Source: JBDTNL01 sp039933785 (GTDB lineage: Bacteria; Acidobacteriota; Thermoanaerobaculia; Multivoradales; JAGPDF01). Taken from it: 64,000 nt of DNA. The notes beneath the pieces were generated by a model. The model worked only from the letters and a program-made list of their open reading frames with translations. It had not been told where the DNA came from and ran no database searches. The stretch spans positions 19,423 through 83,422 of the forward strand of contig JBDTNL010000006.1 of NCBI GenBank assembly GCA_039933785.1. The letters run 5' to 3'. Shown in pieces: positions 45,233-56,591 of the stretch (its first letter is position 1; each line of letters starts with the position of its first letter). Both the position numbers and the translations under genes were made by a program.

Positions 45233-45238
45233 TATCAT
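45233..45238 (+). promoter_or_regulatory. Candidate -10 box of modE
   Basis: TATCAT, nine bases, then the GTG start. The leader would be only a few bases. Confidence 0.42.
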
Positions 45239-45247
45239 TCGGACGCG

Positions 45248-45619
45248 GTGCCAACCAAGAAACCGCCTCACCCGACGTCCACCGTGCGCCCGCGCATCCG
45301 CGTGCTCCGCGGCCCGACAATCGCGCTCGGCCCAGGTAAGGTCGATCTGCTCCGCGCGATCACCGTCAGCGGCTCGCTCGCCGGCGCGGCGCGCGCGCTC
45401 GACATGTCCTACATGCGCGCCTGGAAGCTGGTCCAGACCATGAACGACAGCTTCCGCAAGCCCCTGATCGAGCTCGAACGCGGCGGCGCCGCGCAGGGCG
45501 GAGCGCAACTCACGCCCACGGGGCGACAGGTGCTGGCGCTCTATGAGGACATGGAGCGTGAGAGCCTGGCGGCGATCGCAGGCGCTTGGCGACGTCTACG
45601 GCGTCTCCTTGCGCCCTAG
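45248..45619 (+). CDS. modE: ModE-type HTH regulator without molybdate-binding domain
   Basis: 123 aa. N-terminal LysR-type winged helix of ModE: GPGKVDLLRAI, then SGSLAGAARALDMSYMRAWKLV (22 residues at about 38-59, shown here only in part as SLAGAARALDMSYMRAWKL), then the wing with LTPTGRQVLALYEDME. The TOBE/Mop ligand domains of full-length ModE are absent. It probably controls the mod genes just downstream. How a HTH-only form senses molybdate is not shown by the sequence. Confidence 0.85.
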   Translation: MPTKKPPHPTSTVRPRIRVLRGPTIALGPGKVDLLRAITVSGSLAGAARALDMSYMRAWKLVQTMNDSFRKPLIELERGGAAQGGAQLTPTGRQVLALYEDMERESLAAIAGAWRRLRRLLAP

Positions 45620-46088
45620 CCCCCGAGGTTGCGCGGGCTGCCTGCTGGCGCTCGCGATCCTCATCGTCGCGCTCTGGGCGGCGGCGCCACTGCTCACCGA
45701 AGGACCGTTCAGCCCACGCGGCCGTCGCGATGCCGCGATCACTTTCTTCGGCGTCTCGGAGCTCGCGGCCGGTACGCCGCGATGGCGCGCCTACGATCTC
45801 ACCCGGGCGGCGGGGTTCTCCGGTGACTACGACCATTGGGCTCGCCTCGACCTGGTCACGGAGTCGGAGGTCGGCCAAGCGCGAAGCTACAGCTCGACCC
45901 TCGAAGCACCCGCAGGATGCGAAATCTTCGCCGCCAGCCTTGCCGAGGGGCCGCCCCGCTGGTGGCCCTCGTCGGGTGTCGGGCTCACTGTCGTGGGCGC
46001 GCAGGGCATCGCCTTCAAGTGCGGCTCGTGCCTCTGGCATGACGCTTCGCGAGAGCGCTTGCTCAGCTACGGTTGGTGCGGCGGATAG
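45609..46088 (+). CDS. Membrane-anchored protein of unknown function
   Basis: About 159 aa from the TTG at 45609; ATG 45543 and GTG 45558 would overlap modE heavily. One N-terminal membrane helix (GCLLALAILIVALWAAAPLL), then an extracytoplasmic domain with four Cys after the helix, including a CGSC pair near the C-terminus. No family recognised. It sits where modA would be expected between modE and modB, but it does not look like a solute-binding protein. Codon third positions are GC-rich, which supports coding. Confidence 0.6.
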   Translation: MRPSPRGCAGCLLALAILIVALWAAAPLLTEGPFSPRGRRDAAITFFGVSELAAGTPRWRAYDLTRAAGFSGDYDHWARLDLVTESEVGQARSYSSTLEAPAGCEIFAASLAEGPPRWWPSSGVGLTVVGAQGIAFKCGSCLWHDASRERLLSYGWCGG

Positions 46089-46134
46089 TCAGGGCCGCAC
46101 CGCAACCGGGGTGATCGAGACCACCTGTCCCACC

Positions 46135-46163
46135 GATTGTATATATTTGCGGATAGATAACGG
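46135..46163. promoter_or_regulatory. Candidate ModE operator (Mo box)
   Basis: GATTGTATATA, 8 bases, then TAGATAACGG, in an otherwise GC-rich gap 50 bases before modB. From memory, the ModE consensus is two TATATA-centred halves ending in CGAT, 6-7 bases apart. The left TATATA is perfect, the right half matches at 8 of 11 positions, and the spacer is one base longer. It may also serve as the -10 of modB. Confidence 0.5.
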
Positions 46164-46213
46164 CTGGTGGCGCGACCCTTCCGAATTCTTCCCATGCGAT
46201 CCCTGAGCACCTC

Positions 46214-46885
46214 ATGAGCGGCGACGAATGGAGCGTGCTGGCCTTGTCGCTGCGCACCGCCGCCTTGGCGGTGGCGATCATCCTCCCTCCCGGGCTGCTC
46301 TTGGCGTGGCTGCTCGCGCGCCGCAACTTTCCCGGCCAGAGCCTGCTCGAGACTCTGCTCGCGCTGCCCCTGGTCATGCCCCCGGTCGCCACCGGACTCA
46401 TCCTTCTGCGCCTGCTGGGACGGCGGAGCGCGATCGGCGGCTGGGTGCAGGACGTCTTCGGCGCCGACATCGTGTTCACCTGGCGGGCGGTGGTCGTCGC
46501 CATGGCGGTCATGTCCCTGCCGTTGCTGGTTCGGGGTGCGCGCCATGCCTTCGAGGCAGTCGATCCGCGATTCGAGCAGGTGGCGCGCACGCTGGGAGCC
46601 TCGTGGCCGCGGATTTTCGCCGAGCTCACCCTGCCGCTCGCCCGCCGCGGCATCGTGGGCGGGCTGCTGCTCGCCTTCGCCAGGGCGCTCGGCGAGTTCG
46701 GCGCCACGATCATGGTGGCCGGCAACATCCCGGGGCGGACGACCACCCTCTCGCTCGCGATCTACGGCCACGTCCAGTTGGGTGAGGACGATGCGGCATT
46801 CCGGCTGCTGGCTATTTCGGTGACCGTCGCGTTCGCCGTGGTCTGGGCCTCGGAATGGTTCCTCCGCCGGAGCTCGGTCCGATGA
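46214..46885 (+). CDS. modB: Molybdate ABC transporter permease ModB
   Basis: 223 aa with five to six helices. The EAA loop ARTLGASWPRIFAELTLPLA contacts the ATPase. PLVMPPVATGLILL and AFARALGEFGATIMVAGNIP are ModB signatures. Stop overlaps modC (ATGA). Confidence 0.93.
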   Translation: MSGDEWSVLALSLRTAALAVAIILPPGLLLAWLLARRNFPGQSLLETLLALPLVMPPVATGLILLRLLGRRSAIGGWVQDVFGADIVFTWRAVVVAMAVMSLPLLVRGARHAFEAVDPRFEQVARTLGASWPRIFAELTLPLARRGIVGGLLLAFARALGEFGATIMVAGNIPGRTTTLSLAIYGHVQLGEDDAAFRLLAISVTVAFAVVWASEWFLRRSSVR

Positions 46886-47616
46886 AGCTCACGCTCGATG
46901 GGCTGTGGGTCTTGGTGGGTGGATTCTCGCTCGCGCTCGATGTCGAGCTCGAGCTTACGGATCACGTCACCGTGGTGTGCGGCCCGTCCGGCGCCGGCAA
47001 GACCACGTTCCTCGAGACCCTGGCGGGCCTGCGCCGGCCGAGTGCGGGCCGGGTGCAACTAGGAGACGAGGTTCTCGACGATCCGGCGGCGCGTCTGCAC
47101 CTTGCGCCGCCGCGACGGCGCATTGGCTACGTGCCACAGGACCTGGCGCTCTTTCCGAACTTGACCGTACGCGGCAACCTGCTGTTCTCACGACGCCACG
47201 ATCCAGTGCACGCTTCCGGCCCGGCGCAGATCGATGCGATCATCGCCGTCCTCCAATTGGGTACTCTGCTCGAGCGACCGATCGCCGGGCTGTCGGGCGG
47301 AGAGCGCCAACGAGTGGCGCTCGGCCGCGCCTTGATCTCGACGCCGTTGTTACTTCTCCTCGACGAACCGCTCGCCGCGCTCGACACCGAGCTGCGCGAA
47401 ACGCTGCTCGAATACCTGCTGCGCGTGCGCGACGAGCTCCGCGTGCCGATGCTCTACGTCACGCACGACGCGCGCGACGCGGCAGTGCTGGCCGGACGGA
47501 TTCTGCGCTTCGCAGCGGGCCGCCTGGTGGCGCAAGGAGGCCCCGAGGAGATGCTCGAGCCCGATCCCCGGGCGGTGCGCTGGCGCCCGGCGCCGAAGGG
47601 CGGCGGTATATCCTGA
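46882..47616 (+). CDS. modC: Molybdate ABC transporter ATPase ModC (short form)
   Basis: 244 aa. Walker A GPSGAGKTTFLE, Q-loop YVPQDLALFPNLTV, signature LSGGERQRVALGRAL, Walker B LLLLDEPLAALD and H-loop YVTHDARDA. The C-terminal Mop/TOBE domain of E. coli ModC is missing. Coupled to modB through the ATGA overlap. Confidence 0.92.
   Translation: MKLTLDGLWVLVGGFSLALDVELELTDHVTVVCGPSGAGKTTFLETLAGLRRPSAGRVQLGDEVLDDPAARLHLAPPRRRIGYVPQDLALFPNLTVRGNLLFSRRHDPVHASGPAQIDAIIAVLQLGTLLERPIAGLSGGERQRVALGRALISTPLLLLLDEPLAALDTELRETLLEYLLRVRDELRVPMLYVTHDARDAAVLAGRILRFAAGRLVAQGGPEEMLEPDPRAVRWRPAPKGGGIS
47609..47614 (+). promoter_or_regulatory. Candidate -10 box of terC
   Basis: TATCCT spans the modC stop region; seven bases then lead to the terC ATG. 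Suggests a separate leaderless start for terC inside the mod cluster. Confidence 0.42.
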
Positions 47617-47621
47617 CCGCG

Positions 47622-48566
47622 ATGCCCAGTGCCGCCTCGACCATCGGCTCGCCCGTGGCCCTGGGAGTCTTCCTGCTCGCGCTGGCCGCGCTGCTGACCC
47701 TCGATCTCGGAGTTCTGAACCGCAGCGCGCATCGCATCGCACCCCGCGAGGCAGCAATCTGGACGCTGGTCTGCGTCGCCCTTTCGCTCGCTTTCGACGG
47801 CTGGATCTACCTCGCGCACGGCGCGCAGCCGGCGCTCGAGTTCTTCACCGGCTATGTCGTCGAATATGCGCTGTCGGTCGACAATCTCTTCGTCTTCCTG
47901 ATCCTGTTCGGCTACTTCGCGGTGCCGGAAACCCTCCAGCACCGGGTGCTGTTCTGGGGCATTCTCGGCGCCATCGTGCTGCGCGCGACGTTCGTCCTCC
48001 TGGGCGCCGCGCTGATCGCGGCGTTTCACTGGGTGCTGTACATCTTCGGCGCCTTCTTGCTCTTCACCGGCGCGCGTCTGCTCTGGCAGAAGGACGACGA
48101 GCTCTTCGATCCCGTAAACAATGGGGTCACCAGGCTCTTCCGCCGGTTCATTCCGCTCACCCAGAGCTATCACGGCAAGAGCTTCTTCGTCCGTCTCGAC
48201 GGCAGCCGCTACGCGACGCCGCTTTTCATGGTGCTGGTCTTGGTCGAGGCCACCGACGTGGTGTTCGCCGTCGATTCGATTCCAGCGGTCTTCGGTGTCA
48301 CCCGCGACCCCTTCATCGTATTCACTTCCAACATCTGCGCCATCCTCGGCCTGCGTTCGCTGTATTTCCTGCTGGCGCATCTGATGGACCGCTTCCATTT
48401 CCTGAAAATCGGCTTGGGGCTGGTGCTGCTCTTCATCGGTGGCAAGATGGTGGTCGCGGACCTGTACGACATGCCCATCGCAGTCTCGCTCGGCGTCATC
48501 GCGCTGCTGCTCGGCGGTTCGGTGCTGCTGTCCTGGTTGTGGCCCAAGAAGGAGAACGCTGGATGA
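47622..48566 (+). CDS. TerC/Alx-family membrane protein
   Basis: 314 aa with about nine helices. The acidic membrane motifs of the family are present: LTLDLGVLNR, YALSVDNLFVFLILF and VEATDVVFAVDSIPAVF. Members of the Alx/TerC group export manganese or protect secreted metalloproteins; the ion here is inferred. Follows modC by 5 bases and overlaps pntAA by 4 bases. Confidence 0.9.
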   Translation: MPSAASTIGSPVALGVFLLALAALLTLDLGVLNRSAHRIAPREAAIWTLVCVALSLAFDGWIYLAHGAQPALEFFTGYVVEYALSVDNLFVFLILFGYFAVPETLQHRVLFWGILGAIVLRATFVLLGAALIAAFHWVLYIFGAFLLFTGARLLWQKDDELFDPVNNGVTRLFRRFIPLTQSYHGKSFFVRLDGSRYATPLFMVLVLVEATDVVFAVDSIPAVFGVTRDPFIVFTSNICAILGLRSLYFLLAHLMDRFHFLKIGLGLVLLFIGGKMVVADLYDMPIAVSLGVIALLLGGSVLLSWLWPKKENAG

Positions 48567-49660
48567 CGACGGTTCTGATTCCCCAGGAGACTGGCGACGG
48601 CGAGACTCGCGTTGCGGCCACTCCAGAGAGCGTAAAGCGCCTCAAGAAGGCCGGCGTCGACGTGGTGGTTGAACCCAACGCCGGGCTCGCCGCGGGATTC
48701 GCGGATGCGGCCTACGAGAGCGCCGGCGCGACCCTCGCTGCCGCCAGTTCGTGGACGACTGCCGACGCCGTGTTCAAGGTCGGTCCGCTGAGCCTCGAGG
48801 AAGCAGGGCGGTTGAAGCCGGGATCGGTGGTCATCGGTCTGCTGGCGCCGCACAAGAGCGCCGAGGTGGCGGGAGTCCTCGCCGAGCGCAAGGTCACGGC
48901 GCTCGCCATGGAGCGGGTGCCGCGGATCAGCCGGGCCCAAAGTATGGATGCGTTGTCGTCGCAAGCGAATATCGCGGGCTATCGCGCCGTCTTGCTGGCG
49001 GCCTACCGGATGCCGAAGTACATGCCGCTCCTGATGACCGCCGCCGGCACCATTCCCCCAGCCCGCGTGGTCGTGCTCGGCGCGGGCGTCGCCGGCCTTC
49101 AGGCTCTGGCGACGGCGCGGCGCCTCGGCGCGGTGGTCGAAGTCTCCGACGTACGCCCGGTGGTCAAGGAGCAGGTCGAATCCCTGGGCGGCAAATTCAT
49201 CCCGCTCCCGGAAGCCGAGAGCGGCGAAGGCACCGGCGGGTACGCACGCGAGATGACGCCCGAGTTCTTGGCCAATCAGCGAGCCATCGTCGCCAATCAC
49301 CTGAAGGCCGCCGATGCGGCGATCACCACCGCCCTCGTGCCGGGCAAGAAGGCGCCCCTCTTGATCACCCGCGAGATGGCCGAAGGCATGAAGCGCGGCG
49401 CCGTGATCGTCGACCTGGCGGCCGAACAGGGCGGAAACTGCGAGCTCTCGAAGGCCAACCAAGAGGTCGAGCACAACGGCGTGCTGATCCTGGCGCCGAC
49501 GAATCTCGCCGCCGGCATGGCGGCGGATGCCAGCACCATCTACGCCCGCAACGTCGCGGCGCTCTTCCAGCTGCTGCTCAAAGATGGCGCCGTGGTGGTG
49601 AATCTGGACGACGAAGTCGTGACCGGTGCGCTGCTCACGCACGCCGGCGAAGTGCGGTGA
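48563..49660 (+). CDS. pntAA: NAD(P) transhydrogenase subunit alpha 1 (NAD-binding part)
   Basis: 365 aa, alanine-dehydrogenase/PntA type. N-terminal IPQETGDGETRVAATPES; RISRAQSMDALSSQANIAGY, the usual catalytic-domain signature; nucleotide loop VVLGAGVAGLQALATARRLG; and the mobile-loop region FIPLPEAESGEGTGGYA. This is only domain I. The membrane parts (pntAB, pntB) do not follow; the next genes are on the other strand. Ribosome binding site AAGGAG, and the start overlaps terC. Confidence 0.9.
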   Translation: MTTVLIPQETGDGETRVAATPESVKRLKKAGVDVVVEPNAGLAAGFADAAYESAGATLAAASSWTTADAVFKVGPLSLEEAGRLKPGSVVIGLLAPHKSAEVAGVLAERKVTALAMERVPRISRAQSMDALSSQANIAGYRAVLLAAYRMPKYMPLLMTAAGTIPPARVVVLGAGVAGLQALATARRLGAVVEVSDVRPVVKEQVESLGGKFIPLPEAESGEGTGGYAREMTPEFLANQRAIVANHLKAADAAITTALVPGKKAPLLITREMAEGMKRGAVIVDLAAEQGGNCELSKANQEVEHNGVLILAPTNLAAGMAADASTIYARNVAALFQLLLKDGAVVVNLDDEVVTGALLTHAGEVR

Positions 49661-49674
49661 TTCAACCATCGCCA

Positions 49675-51072
49675 TCAAGGCCGGAGCGTCGCGCTCCCGA
49701 GCCGCCAGCAGAGCGGGCGATGGTCGCCATTGGCGAACAACGCATCGGCCAGGAAGTAGGGATGGGCCTCGATCTCGACCGTTCGAACTCCCGCCCCAGG
49801 CGGGAGAGGGAATTGGATGGCGAAGGCTTGGTCGCCTTCGAGGCGTGCCTCGCCCACTCGCCGGCCGTCGATTCGCACCGCGACCTCGAGCGGCTCCGCC
49901 AGGCAGCCGGTCGCCAGCGCGCCCTCGATGTGAAGCTCTCGCTCCGCGCCCGTACTGGGCAGCTCGATCCGCAGGCGCGGCCCTACCCAGCCGTCCGCCC
50001 AAGGCTCGGAGCGGGCGAGCAGCGCGGGACGCGCCACCGCGGTCGGGCGATTCATCCAACGCCAGCGACGCCGTGCCCAGCCGCGGGCGAGCCGCCACCC
50101 GAGATCCGGCGCTAGAGCCAACCCGAGCGCGAGGTTGCCGGTCGCCCTCCAACCTCCAGCGCGCGCTCGGGCGGCGCGCCAACGCTCGATTGCAGCGCGT
50201 GCGTGCGCTCCGCGGCCCCAGCGGTGGAGCGCCAACGAAAGCGCCAGCGTCAGGTGCCGGGGTGACCAGCCGCTTCCCCAGTATTCACGGCTGGTGCGCA
50301 GGATCTGTTCCAGCTTCACGCGCTCCTCGGTGAGCACGGTGATCGACCGGCTATGCAGTCGATAGGTCGCCAGCGCCTGGTCTATGACCCGCACACGGTG
50401 GCGGCGGGTCATCCGGCAAAACAGGGTGTAGTCGATCCACGGCGAGGCGCGGCTCTCGTCGAACGGTCCGCCAGCGTCCCAGGCTTGGCGACTCCAGAAC
50501 GCCGACGGTTGCGGAATCGCATGTCCTTTCCAAACCGCGAGCACCCGCCAGTGCGAGCATGCCTCGAGCGGATGTTCGCTTCCGTCCCACCTCCCCAGCG
50601 CATCGACGAAGCGGCAGCGGCCGACCACCAGGTGCCGCCCCTCCGCGGCGTCGACCTCCGCCGCCGCTCTCGCCAGAGCGCCGGGAAGATACGTGTCATC
50701 CGAGTTCAGAAACGCGAGAACCTCGCCCGTGGCGCGGGCGAAACCGTGATTCAAGGCCGCCGCATGGCCATGGTCGGGCTCGAGCAGGGCGTGCGCCAGC
50801 CAGGGGCCGTAGCGCTCGACGATCTCCGAAGACCGATCCTTGCTGCCCCCGTCGACCACGATGTATTCGAGATTCGGGTAGCCCTGAAGCAGCACTGAGC
50901 GCAGCGTTTCCTCGAGAAATTCCGCCTGGTCGTGCGAAGGCGTGACCACGGTCAGCCGCGGCCACTGCGAGCCGTCCGGACGCCGCGCCGCTAGCGGCGA
51001 CGAAGCCACCGTCCACGGCCAGCCCGTGCGGCCGGGAGGCGGCGGTGGGAGGGTTTCGAGCGTCGCGATCAC
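49675..51072 (-). CDS. Family 2 glycosyltransferase with C-terminal extension
   Basis: 465 aa. GT-A domain (about 35-265): LTVVTPSHDQAEFLEETLRS, EYIVVDGGSKDRS, the metal-binding region AFLNSDDTYLPG and the acceptor region WIDYTLFCRM. The last 120 or so residues form a strand-rich extra domain (EVAVRIDGRRVGEARLEG) that resembles a carbohydrate-binding fold by pattern only. GTG start overlaps the upstream glycosyltransferase by GTGA. Probably makes surface glycan. Confidence 0.85.
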   Translation of the reverse strand: MIATLETLPPPPPGRTGWPWTVASSPLAARRPDGSQWPRLTVVTPSHDQAEFLEETLRSVLLQGYPNLEYIVVDGGSKDRSSEIVERYGPWLAHALLEPDHGHAAALNHGFARATGEVLAFLNSDDTYLPGALARAAAEVDAAEGRHLVVGRCRFVDALGRWDGSEHPLEACSHWRVLAVWKGHAIPQPSAFWSRQAWDAGGPFDESRASPWIDYTLFCRMTRRHRVRVIDQALATYRLHSRSITVLTEERVKLEQILRTSREYWGSGWSPRHLTLALSLALHRWGRGAHARAAIERWRAARARAGGWRATGNLALGLALAPDLGWRLARGWARRRWRWMNRPTAVARPALLARSEPWADGWVGPRLRIELPSTGAERELHIEGALATGCLAEPLEVAVRIDGRRVGEARLEGDQAFAIQFPLPPGAGVRTVEIEAHPYFLADALFANGDHRPLCWRLGSATLRP

Positions 51073-52070
51073 CAGCCGCGCCGCCTCAGCCAGCGTTCCG
51101 CCCGCGCGACCGTGGGTAGTCGCGGCCACCGTTGGGTCTGCCGTAGCCAACGGTGGACAACCCGTTCGCGCCGCGTGCGGGGATCGCGAAAGCGCTCGGG
51201 ACGAGGCAAGTTCCACCCTCCGGCGAGCGTGCTCCAGTCGGAGTCCCAGATCGCCAGCCGTCGAAAACGCTCGGCCCCGTGGCGCTCCATCATGAGCACC
51301 ACTTCGCGCTCGAACCAGTAGGGCGGTCCGCCGTGGACCGTGGTCATATCGATGCCCTCCGCCTCGTACCCGGAAATCCAACCGCGCCTCACGGGCCGCT
51401 GCTCGGTCCGCGCGACGGCGTCCATATGGTGATACCGACGGTAGATGTCGAGCACCGAACGCTCGGGCCAGAGCACCGCCTCGAGACACTGATACCAACG
51501 CTGCTTGGCCGCCATTCTCGACCAATCGGTGTACTGGTAGTGGAGGACGGGAATCGCCTCGCAGATCCGTTCCGGCGCGCTCGACGGAACCGGTACCCGC
51601 GGGCTGTGAAGCGTCAGCCCATGGTGGGCGCTGCCGTCGTCGGCGAAGCCCCAGGGGTGAGCCTCCCGCGGCTGCCAGCAACGGCGCAGCCCGGGAAACA
51701 GGTTCGAGTGACGAAACCGTAGGACGGTGCCCGGCGCAACGTTGACCGCCTCCTGCCACGAGGGGCTGGCGAGCGCGTCGGCGGCCAGGAACTCGTCGGC
51801 GTCGAGCGCCATCAGCAGCCGGGGACCGGGAATCCGCCGCGCCTCGTCGATGAGCCGGCTCTGCCGCCCCGCCTCGTCGAACGAGGGGCTCCGGTGGTCG
51901 ATGAGGCGCACCTTGGGAAACGCACGCGCGATGTTCTGCGAGCCATCCTCGGAATGCTCATCGCAGACCACGATGTGATCCGCCCACAGGCTGGCGCAGC
52001 GCAGAAAGCGCTCGAGGATCCATGCCTCGTTGCGGACTGGCGTGAGGCAGACGACGGTCGGGCGCGGCAT
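51069..52070 (-). CDS. Glycosyltransferase family 2 protein
   Basis: 333 aa. GT-A fold: VVCLTPVRNEAWILERFL, DHIVVCDEHSEDGSQNIA and the DxD-like LMALDADEFLAAD. The C-terminal half has conserved Trp/His-rich segments (VLHYQYTDWSRMAAKQRWYQ) found in glycosyltransferase 2-like proteins that contain a WaaE-like domain. Coupled to the second glycosyltransferase. Divergent from the kinase. Confidence 0.85.
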   Translation of the reverse strand: MPRPTVVCLTPVRNEAWILERFLRCASLWADHIVVCDEHSEDGSQNIARAFPKVRLIDHRSPSFDEAGRQSRLIDEARRIPGPRLLMALDADEFLAADALASPSWQEAVNVAPGTVLRFRHSNLFPGLRRCWQPREAHPWGFADDGSAHHGLTLHSPRVPVPSSAPERICEAIPVLHYQYTDWSRMAAKQRWYQCLEAVLWPERSVLDIYRRYHHMDAVARTEQRPVRRGWISGYEAEGIDMTTVHGGPPYWFEREVVLMMERHGAERFRRLAIWDSDWSTLAGGWNLPRPERFRDPRTRRERVVHRWLRQTQRWPRLPTVARAERWLRRRGW

Positions 52071-52087
52071 TGGCGATGAGGAGTTTG

Positions 52088-52093
52088 TATCAT
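52088..52093 (+). promoter_or_regulatory. Candidate -10 box of the kinase gene
   Basis: TATCAT, 22 bases before the kinase ATG, in the 45-base divergent gap. AGGTGA in between may be the ribosome binding site. No -35 visible. Confidence 0.35.
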
Positions 52094-52115
52094 CCCGCCA
52101 GGTGATCCCTCAGCG

Positions 52116-54542
<2,427 letters not shown>

Positions 54543-54558
54543 AACTCGGAGCTTACCC

Positions 54559-56586
54559 ATGACGCACGGGGAAATTCGTTCTCTCGCAGGCCTTTGCTGG
54601 TTCATGCTGGCATCACCGCTGCTCGCCGCCGATGCGCCAGCGCCGCGGCCGCTGCGCCCCGACGATGTCTTCGAGCTGCGTGAAGTCAACGATCCGCAGC
54701 TCTCGCCGGACGGCTCGCTGGTCGCGTACACGGTGACCGCGAGCGACCGCGCCAAGGATCGGGAGATCACGCAGATCTACCTGGTGCCCTCCGCCGGAGG
54801 CGAGCCTCAGGCGGCGACGCGAAGCGACACCGGCGAGAGCGCCAGGCAACCGCGCTTCAGCCCCGACGGCAGGACTCTGGCCTACCTCGCCAAACACGAG
54901 AAGGGAACGCAGGTCTGGCTGCGCGGCCGCGACTTCGGCCAGTCGACGCCGCTCACCGCGTTCCCCGGCGGTGTTTCGGAGCTCGCCTGGTCGCCCGACG
55001 GCACGCGCCTGGCGTTGGTCGTGTCGGATCCCGACCCCAATGAGATCGACGACGACGCGACGGGGCCCAAGACCGCCCACCCGATCGTCATTCATCGCCA
55101 GCAGTTCAAGCGCGACGTCGAGGGCTACCTCGGCGATCTCTACAGTCACCTGGTGATCTTCGATGTGCGGACAAAGACTTCGTTCGTGCTGACTTCCGGC
55201 GCGCAGGACGACAGCGAGCCCGCATGGTCACCGGACGGCACGCGGATCGCGTTCACCAGCAACCGCACCGCCGAGCCCGACTTCAACCAGAACAGCGACA
55301 TCTTCGTGGTCGACGTCGAGGCCGGGGCGACGCCGCGCGCCCTCGGCACGTCGCCGCGCACCGACACCGCACCGACTTGGAGCCCGGATGGCAAGAGCGT
55401 CGCCTGGGTGCAAGGAGGCGATCCAGAGGATCTCTGGTATGACGCCAGCCGTATCGTGATCGCGTCGGCTGCGACCGGTGGCGAGCACGCGCTCACCGGC
55501 GAGCTCGATCGCAACGTCGAGAAACCGACCTTCACGCCCGACGGCTCGGCCATCTGGTTCCAACTCGAAGACGGCGGCAACCGCCATCTCGCCCACGTCG
55601 AGGTAGCGACCCACAAGGTCGAACGCGTGCTTGCCGGCGAGCGGGACGTGGCCGGGTATTCCAGGTCGCAGACCGGAAGCTTGGTCGTCCTCGAGAGCGA
55701 ACCGAACCGGCCGAACGATGTCCTCGCGCTAGCCAAGGACGGCACACTGCGAAACCTGAGTCACGCGAATCAGGATTTCCTGGCCGACATTCGCCTCGGC
55801 GCGGTGAGCCGCTTCAAGGCGCAAGCCAAGAACGGGCCGCCGATCGACGTCTTCCTCACCCTGCCGCCCGACGCGAAGCCCGGGGTTCGTCTGCCCACGC
55901 TGGTTCGCATCCACGGCGGACCGGCGTCGCAGTTCTCGACCGAGTTCCAATTCGAGCTCCAGATGCTGGCGGCGGGCGGGTATGCGGTACTGGCTGCCAA
56001 TCCGCGCGGGTCGACCGGCTACGGCCGCGATTTCAGCCGCGCCATTTGGGCCGACTGGGGCAACAAGGACTACGACGACATCATGGCCGCCACCGACAAG
56101 GCGATCGCCTTGGGCGTCGCCGACGCCGACCGAATGGGCGTTCTCGGGTGGAGCTACGGCGGCATCCTCACCGACCACATCCTGGTGCGAACCGGCCGCT
56201 TCAAGGCCGCCGCCACCGGGGCGAGCGAGGTGAACTACCTCGCCAACTACGGCTACGACCAGTACCAGTATGAATGGGAAAAGGAGCTCGGCCTGCCGTG
56301 GAAGAACGCGGCGCTGTGGATGCGGCTCTCACCGTTCTTCGAGGTCGAGAAGATCACCACGCCGACGCTGATCCTCTGCGGTACCAGCGACTGGAACGTG
56401 CCGGCGATCAATTCCGAACAGCTCTTCCAAGCCCTGCGTCGACTGGACAAGCCCGCCGAGTTGGTGCTCTACCCGGGCCAATCGCACACCTTCACCACGC
56501 CGAGCTACCGCAAGGACCGTTGGGAGCGCTACGCCGTGTGGTTCGATCGTTGGCTTCTGGGGAAGAACGCACCGATGGTAAGATAA
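54559..56586 (+). CDS. S9-family prolyl oligopeptidase-type peptidase
   Basis: 675 aa, exported by a signal peptide (GLCWFMLASPLLAADAP). The beta-propeller part has repeated SPDG motifs typical of TolB/DPP-IV propellers (about 55-400). The alpha/beta-hydrolase part has the nucleophile Ser in GWSYGGIL, Asp in CGTSDWNVP and His in GQSHTFTTP. Cleaves peptides, probably as a periplasmic acylaminoacyl- or dipeptidyl-peptidase. GGAG 7 bases before the ATG. Confidence 0.92.
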   Translation: MTHGEIRSLAGLCWFMLASPLLAADAPAPRPLRPDDVFELREVNDPQLSPDGSLVAYTVTASDRAKDREITQIYLVPSAGGEPQAATRSDTGESARQPRFSPDGRTLAYLAKHEKGTQVWLRGRDFGQSTPLTAFPGGVSELAWSPDGTRLALVVSDPDPNEIDDDATGPKTAHPIVIHRQQFKRDVEGYLGDLYSHLVIFDVRTKTSFVLTSGAQDDSEPAWSPDGTRIAFTSNRTAEPDFNQNSDIFVVDVEAGATPRALGTSPRTDTAPTWSPDGKSVAWVQGGDPEDLWYDASRIVIASAATGGEHALTGELDRNVEKPTFTPDGSAIWFQLEDGGNRHLAHVEVATHKVERVLAGERDVAGYSRSQTGSLVVLESEPNRPNDVLALAKDGTLRNLSHANQDFLADIRLGAVSRFKAQAKNGPPIDVFLTLPPDAKPGVRLPTLVRIHGGPASQFSTEFQFELQMLAAGGYAVLAANPRGSTGYGRDFSRAIWADWGNKDYDDIMAATDKAIALGVADADRMGVLGWSYGGILTDHILVRTGRFKAAATGASEVNYLANYGYDQYQYEWEKELGLPWKNAALWMRLSPFFEVEKITTPTLILCGTSDWNVPAINSEQLFQALRRLDKPAELVLYPGQSHTFTTPSYRKDRWERYAVWFDRWLLGKNAPMVR

Positions 56587-56591
56587 GGAAT

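Noticed and set aside
45586..46206. Alternative reading frame of 206 codons between modE and modB
   Set aside because: It overlaps the frame with the membrane helix and GC-rich third positions, and is Arg/Ser-rich as shadow frames are here.
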